Origin: Falsiroseomonas frigidaquae
GTDB taxonomy: Bacteria; Pseudomonadota; Alphaproteobacteria; Acetobacterales; Acetobacteraceae
Length of the DNA stretch: 64,000 bases
Direction: 5' to 3'
Assembly (NCBI RefSeq): GCF_012163145.1
Contig: NZ_JAAVTX010000005.1
Span: 62,001-126,000 of the forward strand
Part shown: positions 26,386 to 34,001 of the stretch, piece by piece
How positions within the stretch are numbered: position 1 is the stretch's first letter
Layout of the letters: every line of letters starts with the position of its first letter
Program-made: the position numbers and the translations under genes
Notes under the pieces: generated by a model
Told to the model about the DNA's origin: nothing
The model's database searches: none
The model's input: only the letters and a program-made list of their open reading frames with translations

Positions 26386-27200
26386 ACGCCGAAGTCATCC
26401 ACCAGCGCCGCGCCCTGGCTCATCATGTTGGCGACGAAATGCGCCGCGCGGTCGCCGTGCCAGGTGATGTCGGTCTCGACCTCCGCTGCGGCGGCGTGGC
26501 CGATGGCGGTGCGGTGGTAGAAGTAGCAATGCCGCAGCCCACCCGAGAGCGTCAGGCCGGAATGCGGCATCCACATCGCGCCGAGCCAGCGCTTCGCCTG
26601 GCTGCCCTTCCACGGCAGCGCGTCCTCGCCGATGTATTCGGACGAGGCGAATTCCTCGATCTCCAGCAGCTGCGACCACTGCTTCCAGCCGACCACGGCG
26701 TAGCGCCCGCCATCATCCGGCACTTCCGCGGCGCCCATCATCTCGAAGGCCAGCAGCACCTTCGCCTTGGTCAGACCGTCGCTGTCCGTGGTACCGGCGG
26801 CAGTACCCACCGCCTCCCGCGTCGAGGCATCCAGCGCGGCGATGATCAGCTCATCCGTCTTGCGGCCGAGCGCATAGGCGCCGGCATTGGCCACGACGTT
26901 GCGCTCATCCACATTGGTCTTCAGCTCATCGAGGCGGTCGATCCAGTCGCCGGCGTAGTAGTCCTGCAGCACGCATTCGACCTGCGCATGCTCCAGGTTC
27001 ATCACCGGCACGGAGCCATGCCGCGTCTTCGCCGCGGCAATGCCCTTGCCGACCTTCGGGAAGAAGGTGCTGGTGCCGGTCACGCCGGTCTTGGAACGCA
27101 CGGTGGGGCGCAGCTTGCTGCCCTGGCGCTGGTAGGCCTCATGCACCTCGGCCTGGAACTGGCGGGTGAAGACGGCGTCGATCTGGGTGGAAGCGGACAT
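26361..27200 (-). CDS. Phage major capsid protein
   Basis: A 279-residue protein. It opens with IDAVFTRQFQAEVHEAYQRQ and has a GSKLRPTVRSKTGV segment, VECVLQDYYAGDWIDRLDELKTN, ANAGAYALGRKTDELIIAAL and a beta-rich C-terminus (LRHCYFYHRTAIGHA). This is the capsid family found next to T7-like portals and scaffolds in alphaproteobacterial podoviruses; the length is compact but sufficient for an HK97-type fold. AAGGA precedes the ATG. The 3' end carries a tandem duplication outside the coding sequence. Confidence 0.85.
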   Translation of the reverse strand: MSASTQIDAVFTRQFQAEVHEAYQRQGSKLRPTVRSKTGVTGTSTFFPKVGKGIAAAKTRHGSVPVMNLEHAQVECVLQDYYAGDWIDRLDELKTNVDERNVVANAGAYALGRKTDELIIAALDASTREAVGTAAGTTDSDGLTKAKVLLAFEMMGAAEVPDDGGRYAVVGWKQWSQLLEIEEFASSEYIGEDALPWKGSQAKRWLGAMWMPHSGLTLSGGLRHCYFYHRTAIGHAAAAEVETDITWHGDRAAHFVANMMSQGAALVDDFGVVRMRAAE

Positions 27201-27327
27201 GCGATTTCCTTGTCAGGGACAGGGGTTTTCTGAAGCGGCCGCACCGACGGTTCCCCGGCTGGGCCGGCGGCACGGCAGAAGCCCACAGCCCGCCAATGGC
27301 GGGTTGCCTGCGGGAAAGGGGTTCGGG

Positions 27328-28056
27328 CTACTCGCCGACGAGGCGCCGAAAGCCGTCCGTCACGCGCTTGACGAAATCCGGCTCCCGCGTGCGCCAGTAG
27401 CGCGGGTCGCGCATCATCTTCCGCAGCTCGGCCTCATCCGGCCCGGCCTCGGCCTGCGCCTCGCGGGTCAGGGAAGGCTCCTTGCCCTCCATCATCCGGT
27501 GCAGCGCGACCACGCCATCGGCGGTGGAGGACAGCGCGGTGAACACCGCCTCCGGCAGATGCGCGCGGCCCCAGGCGGAAAGCTGGCCGGCGATGCGGCG
27601 GAAGCGGTCCTCGCCGCCGAAATGCGCGCGCAGCTTCTCCACCTGCCGCCCGGCCTCGAATTCCGCGGCGGCCTCGGCGATCAGCGGCAGCAGCCGTTCG
27701 GCGGCCAGGTCATACACAAGCTGCACCTGGCGCGGGTTGAAGCCGGCCTCGTGCAGGCGCTGGTTCACCGCGGAATCCGGCGTCAGCAGCTCGTTCGGCG
27801 GCGTCACCTGGTATTCATCCGCGCTGTCGGGAATGCCCAGCGCGCGGCGCCAGCGCATGCGGTCCTCCTCCGGCGCATCATCGGCCGGCGGGGCGAAGCG
27901 CTGGGACAGGCGGCGTTCCAGCTCGATGTAGGATTTCAGCAGCGCATCCACCCGCAGCGCGCCCTTCGCCTCGTCCCAGAATTTCTCGGGGATCTCGGCG
28001 GGCCGGGTGTTCGCGCTGGCGGTTTCCGTCGCGGCTTCGAGAAGGTTCTCGGACAT
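27328..28056 (-). CDS. Putative capsid scaffold/assembly protein
   Basis: A 242-residue acidic, helical protein. EIPEKFWDEAKGALRVDALLKSYIELERRL matches, in two stretches, the opening of podovirus scaffold proteins, which lead with a K-x-W-D-x-x-x-G-x-x-R element before coiled coil; a helical Arg-rich C-terminus (YWRTREPDFVKRVTDGFRRL) follows. It lies between portal and capsid, as T7 gene 9 does. ATG at 28056 is favoured because AGGAG sits 11 bases upstream; the GTG at 28068 overlaps the portal stop but its ribosome site would be too close. Confidence 0.8.
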   Translation of the reverse strand: MSENLLEAATETASANTRPAEIPEKFWDEAKGALRVDALLKSYIELERRLSQRFAPPADDAPEEDRMRWRRALGIPDSADEYQVTPPNELLTPDSAVNQRLHEAGFNPRQVQLVYDLAAERLLPLIAEAAAEFEAGRQVEKLRAHFGGEDRFRRIAGQLSAWGRAHLPEAVFTALSSTADGVVALHRMMEGKEPSLTREAQAEAGPDEAELRKMMRDPRYWRTREPDFVKRVTDGFRRLVGE

Positions 28057-28064
28057 GCCGGGGC

Positions 28065-29498
28065 TCACTCCTGGTTCTGGTGAATGGGTGCGGTCACGGG
28101 CCGGATGATCTCCGGCGGCGCGCCAAGGGTGCGGGCCAGCCAGCGGGCGGCGGCCGGCGCGTCCAGCACCGCCTGCGCGTCCTTGCCCAGCCCGGCCGCG
28201 GCCTGCAGGAACAGCAGCGTGTCGGAGGCATCGGCACGTGCCTGCACGCGGGCGAGCGGCGAGCTGTAGACCAGCCGCGCCTCCTGCCCATCGGCCAGCA
28301 GCGCGGGCACTTCGCCGCGCCGGCGCAGCACCGAAAGGCAGCGCGCCACCAGCGGGCTCAGCAGCTCTGCCTGCAGCCTTCCGTAGATGGCGCCGAGCAG
28401 GCGGATGGAGATGGCGCTGCGTTCCGTCACCTCCGTCGCCGTCATGCCGGCCTTGTCGGAAGCCGCGATCCGGTCGGCGAGCAGCGCGCCGCGGATCCGC
28501 GTGCGCAGATCCTGCAGGATGAGCTGCGAGACATCGAAGTTTCCCGGCGCCGCCAGCGGCGTCAGCCCGGCGGAGCCCTGCGCCTTGGGGATGATGGCGC
28601 CCGGCACCAGCCGCACCGTCGCCGGGTTCAGCACGCCGTCATCCTCCGCCTGCCAGATGCCGGTGGCGGCGATGGAGGCGTTCTTCAGGATCAGCTCCAC
28701 CACCTTGTTGGCGGTGCGGATATCCGGCAGCGCCTTGGCGACGGGGCCGCGGCCATAGGTCTCGCCGGGCACCTTCAGCCAGCGGAAGGCGATGAAGGGG
28801 TTTTCCGAGAACCGCCCCTCCGCCAGCAGTTCCGGCGCCGCCTCCCCGCCATCCAACACCACGGCGAAGCGGTGGCCGGCGCGCGCATCCGGCCACACCG
28901 CCTCCACCACCCGAAGCTGCGGCGCTTCGTCGTTGCCATCCTGCCTTGGCAGAACGAGCTGCGCCTGCGGCCAGCGGGCGCGGATCTCGGCGGGCGTCAG
29001 ACGGATGGCGCGGAACACCGTGTCCAGCCGGCCCGAGGGGCCTTCCTCCAGCACCGTCTCGCGCAGCGGCACCGCGGTGAAGCGCAGGGCGGAGGTCTCG
29101 CCGGGCGGCGCTTCCTCCACCAGCAGCACGGCGGTGCCGGTCACCACGAGTTCGAGAAAGGCCTGGTGCAGTTCCAGCGCGAAGTTGGAGCGGTCCAGAT
29201 GCCCCTGCAGCGTCTCCGCCGCATCCTCCAGCACCCTTGCGGCGGCCTGGGCGTCCGGGCCCTCGGCGACGCGGCGGGTCGGCGCCAGGCCGAACCAGCG
29301 GGACCAGGGCGGCGCCAGTTCCGCGAGCAGGGAGGCGGCGAGCTGTTCCGCCGCATCGGCCGCCGTCGCATCGAACAGCGGCGCGGCATTGGCGGCCGGC
29401 AAGGCGTAGTCGTAGCAATCCTGCCACCGCCCCTCCAGCGGGCGGCGCCGCGCGGCGGCGCGGGCGTGACGGGCGAGGATCTGTTCGGGTGTCATCAT
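28065..29498 (-). CDS. Phage portal (head-tail connector) protein, T7 gp8-like
   Basis: A 477-residue protein of the podovirus head-to-tail connector family. Typical blocks include WQDCYDYALPAANAA, LLAELAPPWSRWFGLAP, LVVTGTAVLLVEEAPPG, GETYGRGPVAKALPDIRTAN and the C-terminal MTATEVTERSAISIRLLGAI. It forms the dodecameric ring at the DNA-entry vertex. GTG at 29507 overlaps the previous stop; ATG at 29498 has a better-spaced TGAGG site and is used here. Confidence 0.9.
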   Translation of the reverse strand: MMTPEQILARHARAAARRRPLEGRWQDCYDYALPAANAAPLFDATAADAAEQLAASLLAELAPPWSRWFGLAPTRRVAEGPDAQAAARVLEDAAETLQGHLDRSNFALELHQAFLELVVTGTAVLLVEEAPPGETSALRFTAVPLRETVLEEGPSGRLDTVFRAIRLTPAEIRARWPQAQLVLPRQDGNDEAPQLRVVEAVWPDARAGHRFAVVLDGGEAAPELLAEGRFSENPFIAFRWLKVPGETYGRGPVAKALPDIRTANKVVELILKNASIAATGIWQAEDDGVLNPATVRLVPGAIIPKAQGSAGLTPLAAPGNFDVSQLILQDLRTRIRGALLADRIAASDKAGMTATEVTERSAISIRLLGAIYGRLQAELLSPLVARCLSVLRRRGEVPALLADGQEARLVYSSPLARVQARADASDTLLFLQAAAGLGKDAQAVLDAPAAARWLARTLGAPPEIIRPVTAPIHQNQE

Positions 29499-29503
29499 GG
29501 CCC

Positions 29504-29749
29504 TCACTCGCCCAGCAGGTTCTTGCGCGCGGTGCCGCCCGGCGCGGCGGCCAGCACCCCGCGGGCGGAGGTGGCGATGGTGCCGGCCAGGCCGCGGCGG
29601 GCACGGTCCAGCGCCCGCTGGCGGGCCTGGCGCGCGGCGTCCTCCGCCGTGGCCTCGGTGGCGGCGGCTTTCTCGCTGGCGGCCTGGACCGCGGTCTCGG
29701 TGTCCGTCGCGGTCACGACCGGCTTCGGCGCCTGGAACAGGCCACCCAT
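29504..29749 (-). CDS. Small phage protein upstream of portal, unknown function
   Basis: An 81-residue protein: GGLFQAPKPVV at the N-terminus, a Lys/Ala/Glu/Thr-rich helix (TETAVQAASEKAAATEATAE) and a Gly/Ala-rich end (GTARKNLLGE). Many podoviruses have such a short gene just before the portal gene, and GGLFxxPKxP openings are common in them. It is the first gene downstream of the strong terminator and overlaps the possible portal GTG start. Confidence 0.65.
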   Translation of the reverse strand: MGGLFQAPKPVVTATDTETAVQAASEKAAATEATAEDAARQARQRALDRARRGLAGTIATSARGVLAAAPGGTARKNLLGE

Positions 29750-29789
29750 GCGCGCTTCCTTCGGATCGGGTTGGCTCCTGGCCCAGGCC

Positions 29790-29824
29790 AAAAAAAGACC
29801 CGCCCGGCGAGGCCGGGCGGGTCT
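29790..29824 (-). terminator. Strong intrinsic terminator at the head of the phage late genes
   Basis: A perfect 13-bp stem (left arm AGACCCGCCCGGC) with a 3-base loop is followed, reading on the minus strand, by seven T. It ends transcripts coming from 29,926-30,812 or from the promoter candidate at 29,885, before they reach the 81-residue gene and the virion genes. Confidence 0.9.
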
Positions 29825-29884
29825 GAGTCTGGGGGACCGGGAGAGGAGATCGCCGTGGGACGCAATTCGTCCCGTGGCAGGGGG

Positions 29885-29913
29885 TTGATAGACCGGGCGT
29901 TTCACTGAGTCAA
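29885..29913 (-). promoter_or_regulatory. Sigma-70-type promoter candidate, minus strand
   Basis: Read on the minus strand: TTGACT (29913-29908), a 17-base spacer, then TATCAA (29890-29885). It sits in an AT-rich island (29,905-29,940) that stands out from the GC-rich surroundings, and points toward the virion genes. The terminator at 29,790-29,824 would stop its transcript after about 90 bases unless read through. Confidence 0.5.
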
Positions 29914-29925
29914 TATTTATTCCTA

Positions 29926-30378
29926 TCAAATATGATTATTTTCCTTTTCCTTGCCGCCGAGCGCCCGGAACAGCTGGAAGGGCGTCCAGGCCGCCGGCGC
30001 GCCACCACCCAGCAGGGCACGGCACAGCGCCACGCAGGTGAAGGGCGCGATCGACGGCAGGCGCTGTGGCAAGGGCTCCCCGGGGGTGAAGGGGCCGAGC
30101 ACGCGCAGCCCGGCGCGACGGTAGAAGCTGGGCAGGTCGAAGCCGCCAGGCACCGGCAGGCGGGCCACCAGCAGGCGGCCCGACAACGGTTCCGCCACCG
30201 TCCATCCGGCCTCGTCGCCGAGCGCGGCGAAACAATGCCGGAAGCCGGGGCGCAGCAGGTGCAGCCAGGGCTGGTCGGCGACCCCGCCGAAGGCGATCCA
30301 GACGGTCTGCCCCGCCTCATCCGTCGCGCGGCGATGCACCAGGCGGCGGGTCGAGATGGCCTGCGCCTGGCCGGTCAC
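29926..30378 (-). CDS. Phage-associated protein, 150 residues, unknown function
   Basis: Read from a GTG that overlaps the stop of the upstream 145-residue gene (GTGA). Visible blocks are VWIAFGGVADQPWLHLLRPG, FRHCFAALGDEAGWTV, VAPFT-type ending as IAPFTCVALCRALLG, and AWTPFQLFRAL. The paired Cys (FTCVALC) and an earlier His/Cys (FRHCF) recall papain-like or NlpC-like folds, but the case is weak. It is coupled to the 145-residue gene and ends in the AT-rich island before the virion genes. Confidence 0.7.
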   Translation of the reverse strand: MTGQAQAISTRRLVHRRATDEAGQTVWIAFGGVADQPWLHLLRPGFRHCFAALGDEAGWTVAEPLSGRLLVARLPVPGGFDLPSFYRRAGLRVLGPFTPGEPLPQRLPSIAPFTCVALCRALLGGGAPAAWTPFQLFRALGGKEKENNHI

Positions 30379-30812
30379 GACAGGCGGCTCCCGTTGCGCC
30401 CCGGAAAGGGCACCACCTCCGCCTCCTGCATCCCGCGCGGCGGGCCGCCGACGATGCCCTTGGCGCGCAGCGGGAAGTCCAACCGGTCCATCGCTTCCCG
30501 CCACAGCCGCAGGTCGCCGGCTTCCTGCGGAATGCGCGGGCTTGGGGATTCATGCCGCTCGCCCCAGATACGCATGATGCGGGCATGGGCCAGATCGATG
30601 CGGCGCTGGCGGTACAGCCGGTCGAGGCATTTCACAACGTCATCCGGCTCGCATGGCCGCACCACCAGGCCGCGACCTGCGCCGAGGCGCGCGCCGTCGC
30701 GCCGGGCGGTCAGCGCGGCCATGGTCCAGAACCAGGCATCCTCGGCGGTGGCGAAGGGCTGCGCGCGGTCCATGCTGGCGAGGATCGGGGCGCGGCAGGG
30801 GGCGATGGACAT
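30375..30812 (-). CDS. Phage-associated protein, 145 residues, unknown function
   Basis: A 145-residue, Arg-rich soluble protein. ATAEDAWFWTMAALTARRDG, RPCEPDDVVKCLDRLYRQRR and HARIMRIWGERHESP are distinctive and read like a DNA-binding or regulatory helix set. AGAGGA precedes ATG at 30812. It is the first gene of the minus-strand pair next to the SOS-type box, so it may be a damage-induced activator of the module; that role is inference. Confidence 0.7.
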   Translation of the reverse strand: MSIAPCRAPILASMDRAQPFATAEDAWFWTMAALTARRDGARLGAGRGLVVRPCEPDDVVKCLDRLYRQRRIDLAHARIMRIWGERHESPSPRIPQEAGDLRLWREAMDRLDFPLRAKGIVGGPPRGMQEAEVVPFPGRNGSRLS

Positions 30813-30842
30813 GGGGCGGGGGTCCTCTGCAGGTCGATTCCT

Positions 30843-30857
30843 GAACAAAACAGGAAC
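30843..30857. promoter_or_regulatory. Alphaproteobacterial SOS (LexA) box, GAAC-N7-GAAC
   Basis: GAAC at 30843-30846 and GAAC at 30854-30857 are separated by exactly seven bases; the reverse complement reads GTTCCTGTTTTGTTC. This is the direct-repeat operator used by LexA in alphaproteobacteria. It lies 31 bases upstream of the 145-residue phage gene and in the divergent gap to the S24 regulator. A further inverted pair, GGAACA (30853-30858) and TGTTCC (30873-30878), overlaps it. Confidence 0.6.
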
Positions 30858-30991
30858 AAAAGCTGCTTAACCTGTTCCACCCGAGGTTGCAAGGATATCG
30901 TTCCTATTGCATCGCGACTCGAAACCTAGGATGTGCCACCCAGGATGCGGCGCCCTGACCGCCGCCTTCCAATTCGAGGATTGCCTTGGCC

Positions 30992-31639
30992 ATGCGGCAT
31001 GAGGATATCTGGCGGGCGATCGACGCCCTCGCCGCCGAACACGGCCTCTCCGCCTCCGGCCTCGCCCGCCGGGCCGGGCTGGATGCCACCGCCTTCAACC
31101 CGTCCAAGCGGACCGGGGTGGACGGCCGCGCGCGCTGGCCCTCCACCGAAAGCGTCGCCAAGGTGTTGAGCGCGACCGGCACGGGGTTCGAGGCCTTCGC
31201 CTCCCTGGTCACCGGCGCCCCGGCCCTCTCGCGCGGCGGCCGCGGCCCGATCGCCCGGCGCATCCCGCTGATCGGCCTGGCGCAGGCCGGCGGCGAGGGC
31301 TTCTTCGACGATGGCGGCTATCCGGTGGGCGGCGGCTGGGACGAGATCTCGGTGCCCGACGTGCCCGACCCGAATGCCTACGCCCTGGAGATCAGTGGCG
31401 AGAGCATGGAGCCGGTGTTCCGCGACGGCGATGTGGTCATCGTCTCCCCCGGCGCGCCGGTGCGGCGCGGCGACCGCGTGGTGGTCCGCACAAGGCAGGG
31501 GGAGGTGATGGCCAAGGAGTTGCTGCGCCAATCCGCCCGGCGGGTGGACCTGGCCAGCCTGAACCCGGCGCATCCGAACTACAGCTTCGACCTGGCCGAG
31601 CTGGCCTGGATGCACCGCATCATCTGGGCGACCCAATAG
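30992..31639 (+). CDS. XRE/S24 LexA-like autocleaving transcriptional regulator
   Basis: A 215-residue protein with an N-terminal helix-turn-helix (IDALAAEHGLSASGLARRAG) and a C-terminal S24 peptidase domain: cleavage-site-like Ala-Gly (LAQAGGEGFF), catalytic Ser (ISGESMEPVF) and catalytic Lys (VMAKELLRQ). Such proteins repress phage or stress genes and self-cleave with RecA. Start at ATG 30992 fits the family opening MRHEDIWRAID; TTG at 30986 is closer to the GAGGA site. It is divergent from the phage-associated pair. Similar regulators also occur as ordinary host genes in alphaproteobacteria, so phage origin is not certain. Confidence 0.85.
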   Translation: MRHEDIWRAIDALAAEHGLSASGLARRAGLDATAFNPSKRTGVDGRARWPSTESVAKVLSATGTGFEAFASLVTGAPALSRGGRGPIARRIPLIGLAQAGGEGFFDDGGYPVGGGWDEISVPDVPDPNAYALEISGESMEPVFRDGDVVIVSPGAPVRRGDRVVVRTRQGEVMAKELLRQSARRVDLASLNPAHPNYSFDLAELAWMHRIIWATQ

Positions 31640-31642
31640 GGT

Positions 31643-32035
31643 TCAGTATTCGGCGTAGATCTCGATGAGGTTGTCCTCCGGATCGCGGAAGAACAGGGTG
31701 CGGTGGCGCCAAGATGGCAGGTCGGTCGGCCCGCGCAGCATCGCCACGCCCTTGGCCAGCAACGCCGCGTGGCAGGCCTCGATCGCCGGCGGCGCCACGC
31801 GGAAGGCAAGCTGCACGCAGGCCGCGCCCGGTACTGCCGCGCCGTCGTCGCAGACGCTCCAGACCCCGCGCGGGCGCAGCGACAACAGCCCGGCGCCGAT
31901 CCGGAAGCTGGTCCAGTTCGGGCGGTCCTCCTCGATCGGGAATTCCATCACGTCCCGGTAGAAGGCTCTGGTCTCCGCCATCCGGCGGCACAGCAGCACC
32001 GTGTGGTCCAGGTTGCGGATCCCGCCGAGGCTCAC
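31643..32035 (-). CDS. VOC-superfamily protein (glyoxalase/dioxygenase fold)
   Basis: A 130-residue VOC protein: RNLDHTVLLCRRMAETRAFY at the start and the second half ending TLFFRDPEDNLIEIYAEY, the classical family close with a metal-ligand Glu. The His in LDHTVLL is the other expected ligand. Function ranges over lyases, ring-cleavage dioxygenases and resistance proteins and cannot be narrowed. The GTG start at 32035 lies five bases after the MprF-like stop, with GAAGGC upstream. Confidence 0.8.
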   Translation of the reverse strand: MSLGGIRNLDHTVLLCRRMAETRAFYRDVMEFPIEEDRPNWTSFRIGAGLLSLRPRGVWSVCDDGAAVPGAACVQLAFRVAPPAIEACHAALLAKGVAMLRGPTDLPSWRHRTLFFRDPEDNLIEIYAEY

Positions 32036-32039
32036 GCCT

Positions 32040-34001
32040 TCAGCCTTCCCGATCGCGCGGCAGCGCCACCTGCGGCAGCAGCGGTGCCAGCGTCTCCAGA
32101 TCCTTCTCCGCCCGGCAGGCCAGGTAGCGCGGCCCGTCACCCGGCGCCGGGGCGCCGATCGGGAAGGCGGTCAGGCCGATATCGCCATAGACCCGCAGCA
32201 GCCCGGGCCCGACGCGCCAGAAGGCCGCATCCACCCCTTCCCGCTCGCACATGTCGCGGAAGCGCCAGATGGCGGCGACGCGGTCCCGCTCCTCCCCCGC
32301 CGGATCGCCGAGCGCCATCCAGATGCCGTTGCGCCGCACGAAGCCGAAGCCGGCGCGGCCGGATTCGCTGAAGAGGGCGCCATCGGCCAGTTCGGGGGCC
32401 TCCGCCCCCAGCGCCTTCAGCCGGGCGCGCACCTCCGGCCCCCAGGGTTCCGGCAGGATGCGGGCGGGGCGCAGCAGGCGCACCGCCGCCACCAGCAGCA
32501 GCACCGCGGCGAGGCCCACGGAAAACCGCAGGCTGTCCGGCGCCAGCGGGGATGCCACCACGCCCCACCAGCTATCCCCGGCCACCTTGCCGCCATAGCT
32601 GACCAGCGCCAGCATCAGCGCGCACAGGCCGACGACCACCAGCGGCAGCAGCGTGGACCCGGCGAGCGGTTCCTTCATCAGCCGCGCGGTGCGGTAGAAG
32701 GCGCTGCGCATCGCTGCCAGCAGGCCGGCCACCAGCAGGAAGGCGCCCCACAGCCACCAGCCATCCTCGCGCAGCCAGCAGATCAGCGCGCCGGTCAGCA
32801 GCAGCACCATCCCGGCACCCCAGGCCAGGGTCAGCCGCCGCAGCAGGCCATAGCCCATCACCAGCAGCAGCGACCCGATGACGGAGGCCGCGAAATGCGA
32901 CGCGACCGCCGCCTCATACCCCGCCCAGGCGGCCACCGCCGTATCCCGCGCCGGCAGCGCACCGACGAAGATCAGCAGCGCGCCACCGATGCCGACCAGC
33001 CCGGCGATGGCCGGCACCTCCAGCGCATCGGTCACGCCCTGTTCCGTGGCGAAGCGCTTCAGGGCATGGCGGCGCTGCGCGATCTCGAAGCCGGCGAATA
33101 GCGTGCCCGCCACGAACAGCGGCACGATGTAGTAGTACAGCCGGAACAGCAGCAGCGCGCCGACCACCTGCGCCGGCGTCAGCCAGGGCGCCAGCCCGAT
33201 CAGGATGGCGCCGTCGAACACGCCGATGCCGCCGGGCAGGCTGGCGGCGATGCCCGCGGTGTAGGCGGCCACATAGATGCCGAGGAAGCGCAGGAAGGTC
33301 AGCCCCTCCGCCGGCGGCAGCAGCACGTAGAAGATCATCGCCGTAACCGCGACATCGACGCTGGCCAGCGTGGTCTGCGCCACCGCCATGCGGAAGCCCG
33401 GCAGGTCGATCCGGTGCTTGAAGATGGTGATGTGGCTGCGGATGCGTGACAGCGTCACATAGGCCAGCACCGCCGCCCACATCAGCACGCCGACCACGCG
33501 CATGGCCCAATGCGGCACATGCTCGCCGAGGCCCGGCACCACATCCGGCTCCACCAGCAGCACAAGGCCGCCGAGCGCGAAGCCACCGAGGCCGAAGGTC
33601 AGGCTGGTGAAGGCCACCACCTTGGCGATCGCCAGCGGCGGCAGCCCCCAGGCGGCGTAGAAGCGGTAGCGCACCGCGGCACCGGACACCGCCGCGAAGC
33701 CCAGATTATGCGCGAGCGTATAGGCGCAGAAGGAAGCGAGCGAGGTGCGTGCATAGCTGACCGGGTAGCCGGCATAGACGCTGCCAAGCCGGTCGTAGAT
33801 GGTCAGCACCGCATAGGCCAGGACGGTCCACCCCGCCGCGATCCACAGCGTCAGCGGCGGGATGGCGGCCAGTGAGGCGCGGATATCCGCCACTGAAAGG
33901 CTGCGGAATTCCTTCTGCACCACCCAGATGGCGGCAATCAGCAGCAATACGCCGAAGCCGGCCACGCCATGCCGACGCAGCAGCCCGCCGAGCTTCTTCA
34001 C
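32040..34001 (-). CDS. mprF: MprF-like lysylphosphatidylglycerol synthase, lysyltransferase domain internally deleted
   Basis: A 653-residue membrane protein. The N-terminal flippase part (about 500 residues, 12-14 helices) is intact, with [20 protein letters not shown] and [19 protein letters not shown]. The C-terminal DUF2156 domain begins normally near residue 514 ([55 protein letters not shown]) but then jumps to the family's terminal PRYLA motif after only about eight residues; roughly 150 or more residues of the transferase core are missing. Downstream sequence is an intact VOC gene, so a frameshift does not explain it. The GTG start overlaps the lysK stop (GTGA). Lipid flipping may persist, lysine transfer probably not. 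Confidence 0.85.
   Translation of the reverse strand: MKKLGGLLRRHGVAGFGVLLLIAAIWVVQKEFRSLSVADIRASLAAIPPLTLWIAAGWTVLAYAVLTIYDRLGSVYAGYPVSYARTSLASFCAYTLAHNLGFAAVSGAAVRYRFYAAWGLPPLAIAKVVAFTSLTFGLGGFALGGLVLLVEPDVVPGLGEHVPHWAMRVVGVLMWAAVLAYVTLSRIRSHITIFKHRIDLPGFRMAVAQTTLASVDVAVTAMIFYVLLPPAEGLTFLRFLGIYVAAYTAGIAASLPGGIGVFDGAILIGLAPWLTPAQVVGALLLFRLYYYIVPLFVAGTLFAGFEIAQRRHALKRFATEQGVTDALEVPAIAGLVGIGGALLIFVGALPARDTAVAAWAGYEAAVASHFAASVIGSLLLVMGYGLLRRLTLAWGAGMVLLLTGALICWLREDGWWLWGAFLLVAGLLAAMRSAFYRTARLMKEPLAGSTLLPLVVVGLCALMLALVSYGGKVAGDSWWGVVASPLAPDSLRFSVGLAAVLLLVAAVRLLRPARILPEPWGPEVRARLKALGAEAPELADGALFSESGRAGFGFVRRNGIWMALGDPAGEERDRVAAIWRFRDMCEREGVDAAFWRVGPGLLRVYGDIGLTAFPIGAPAPGDGPRYLACRAEKDLETLAPLLPQVALPRDREG

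Larger units (their letters stand above)
18099..30812 (-). mobile_element. T7-like podovirus virion-gene module (defective prophage or domesticated element)
   Basis: About 12.7 kb with, along the minus strand, two phage-associated small genes, an 81-residue protein, portal, scaffold, major capsid, tail tubular A, tail tubular B, a small internal protein, tail spike, small and large terminase, a holin-like protein and a SleB-type hydrolase. The order is that of T7 late genes 8 to 19. There is no recognisable integrase, RNA polymerase, DNA polymerase, primase or large ejection protein, and no tRNA or direct repeat at the ends that would mark attachment sites. GC content matches the host, suggesting long residence. 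The ends are placed at the outermost phage-like genes and are approximate. Confidence 0.8.

Noticed and set aside
27289-27303. CCCGCC-AAT-GGCGGG hairpin between scaffold and capsid genes
   Set aside because: There is no T-run on either side, so it is not called a terminator; at most an mRNA structure.
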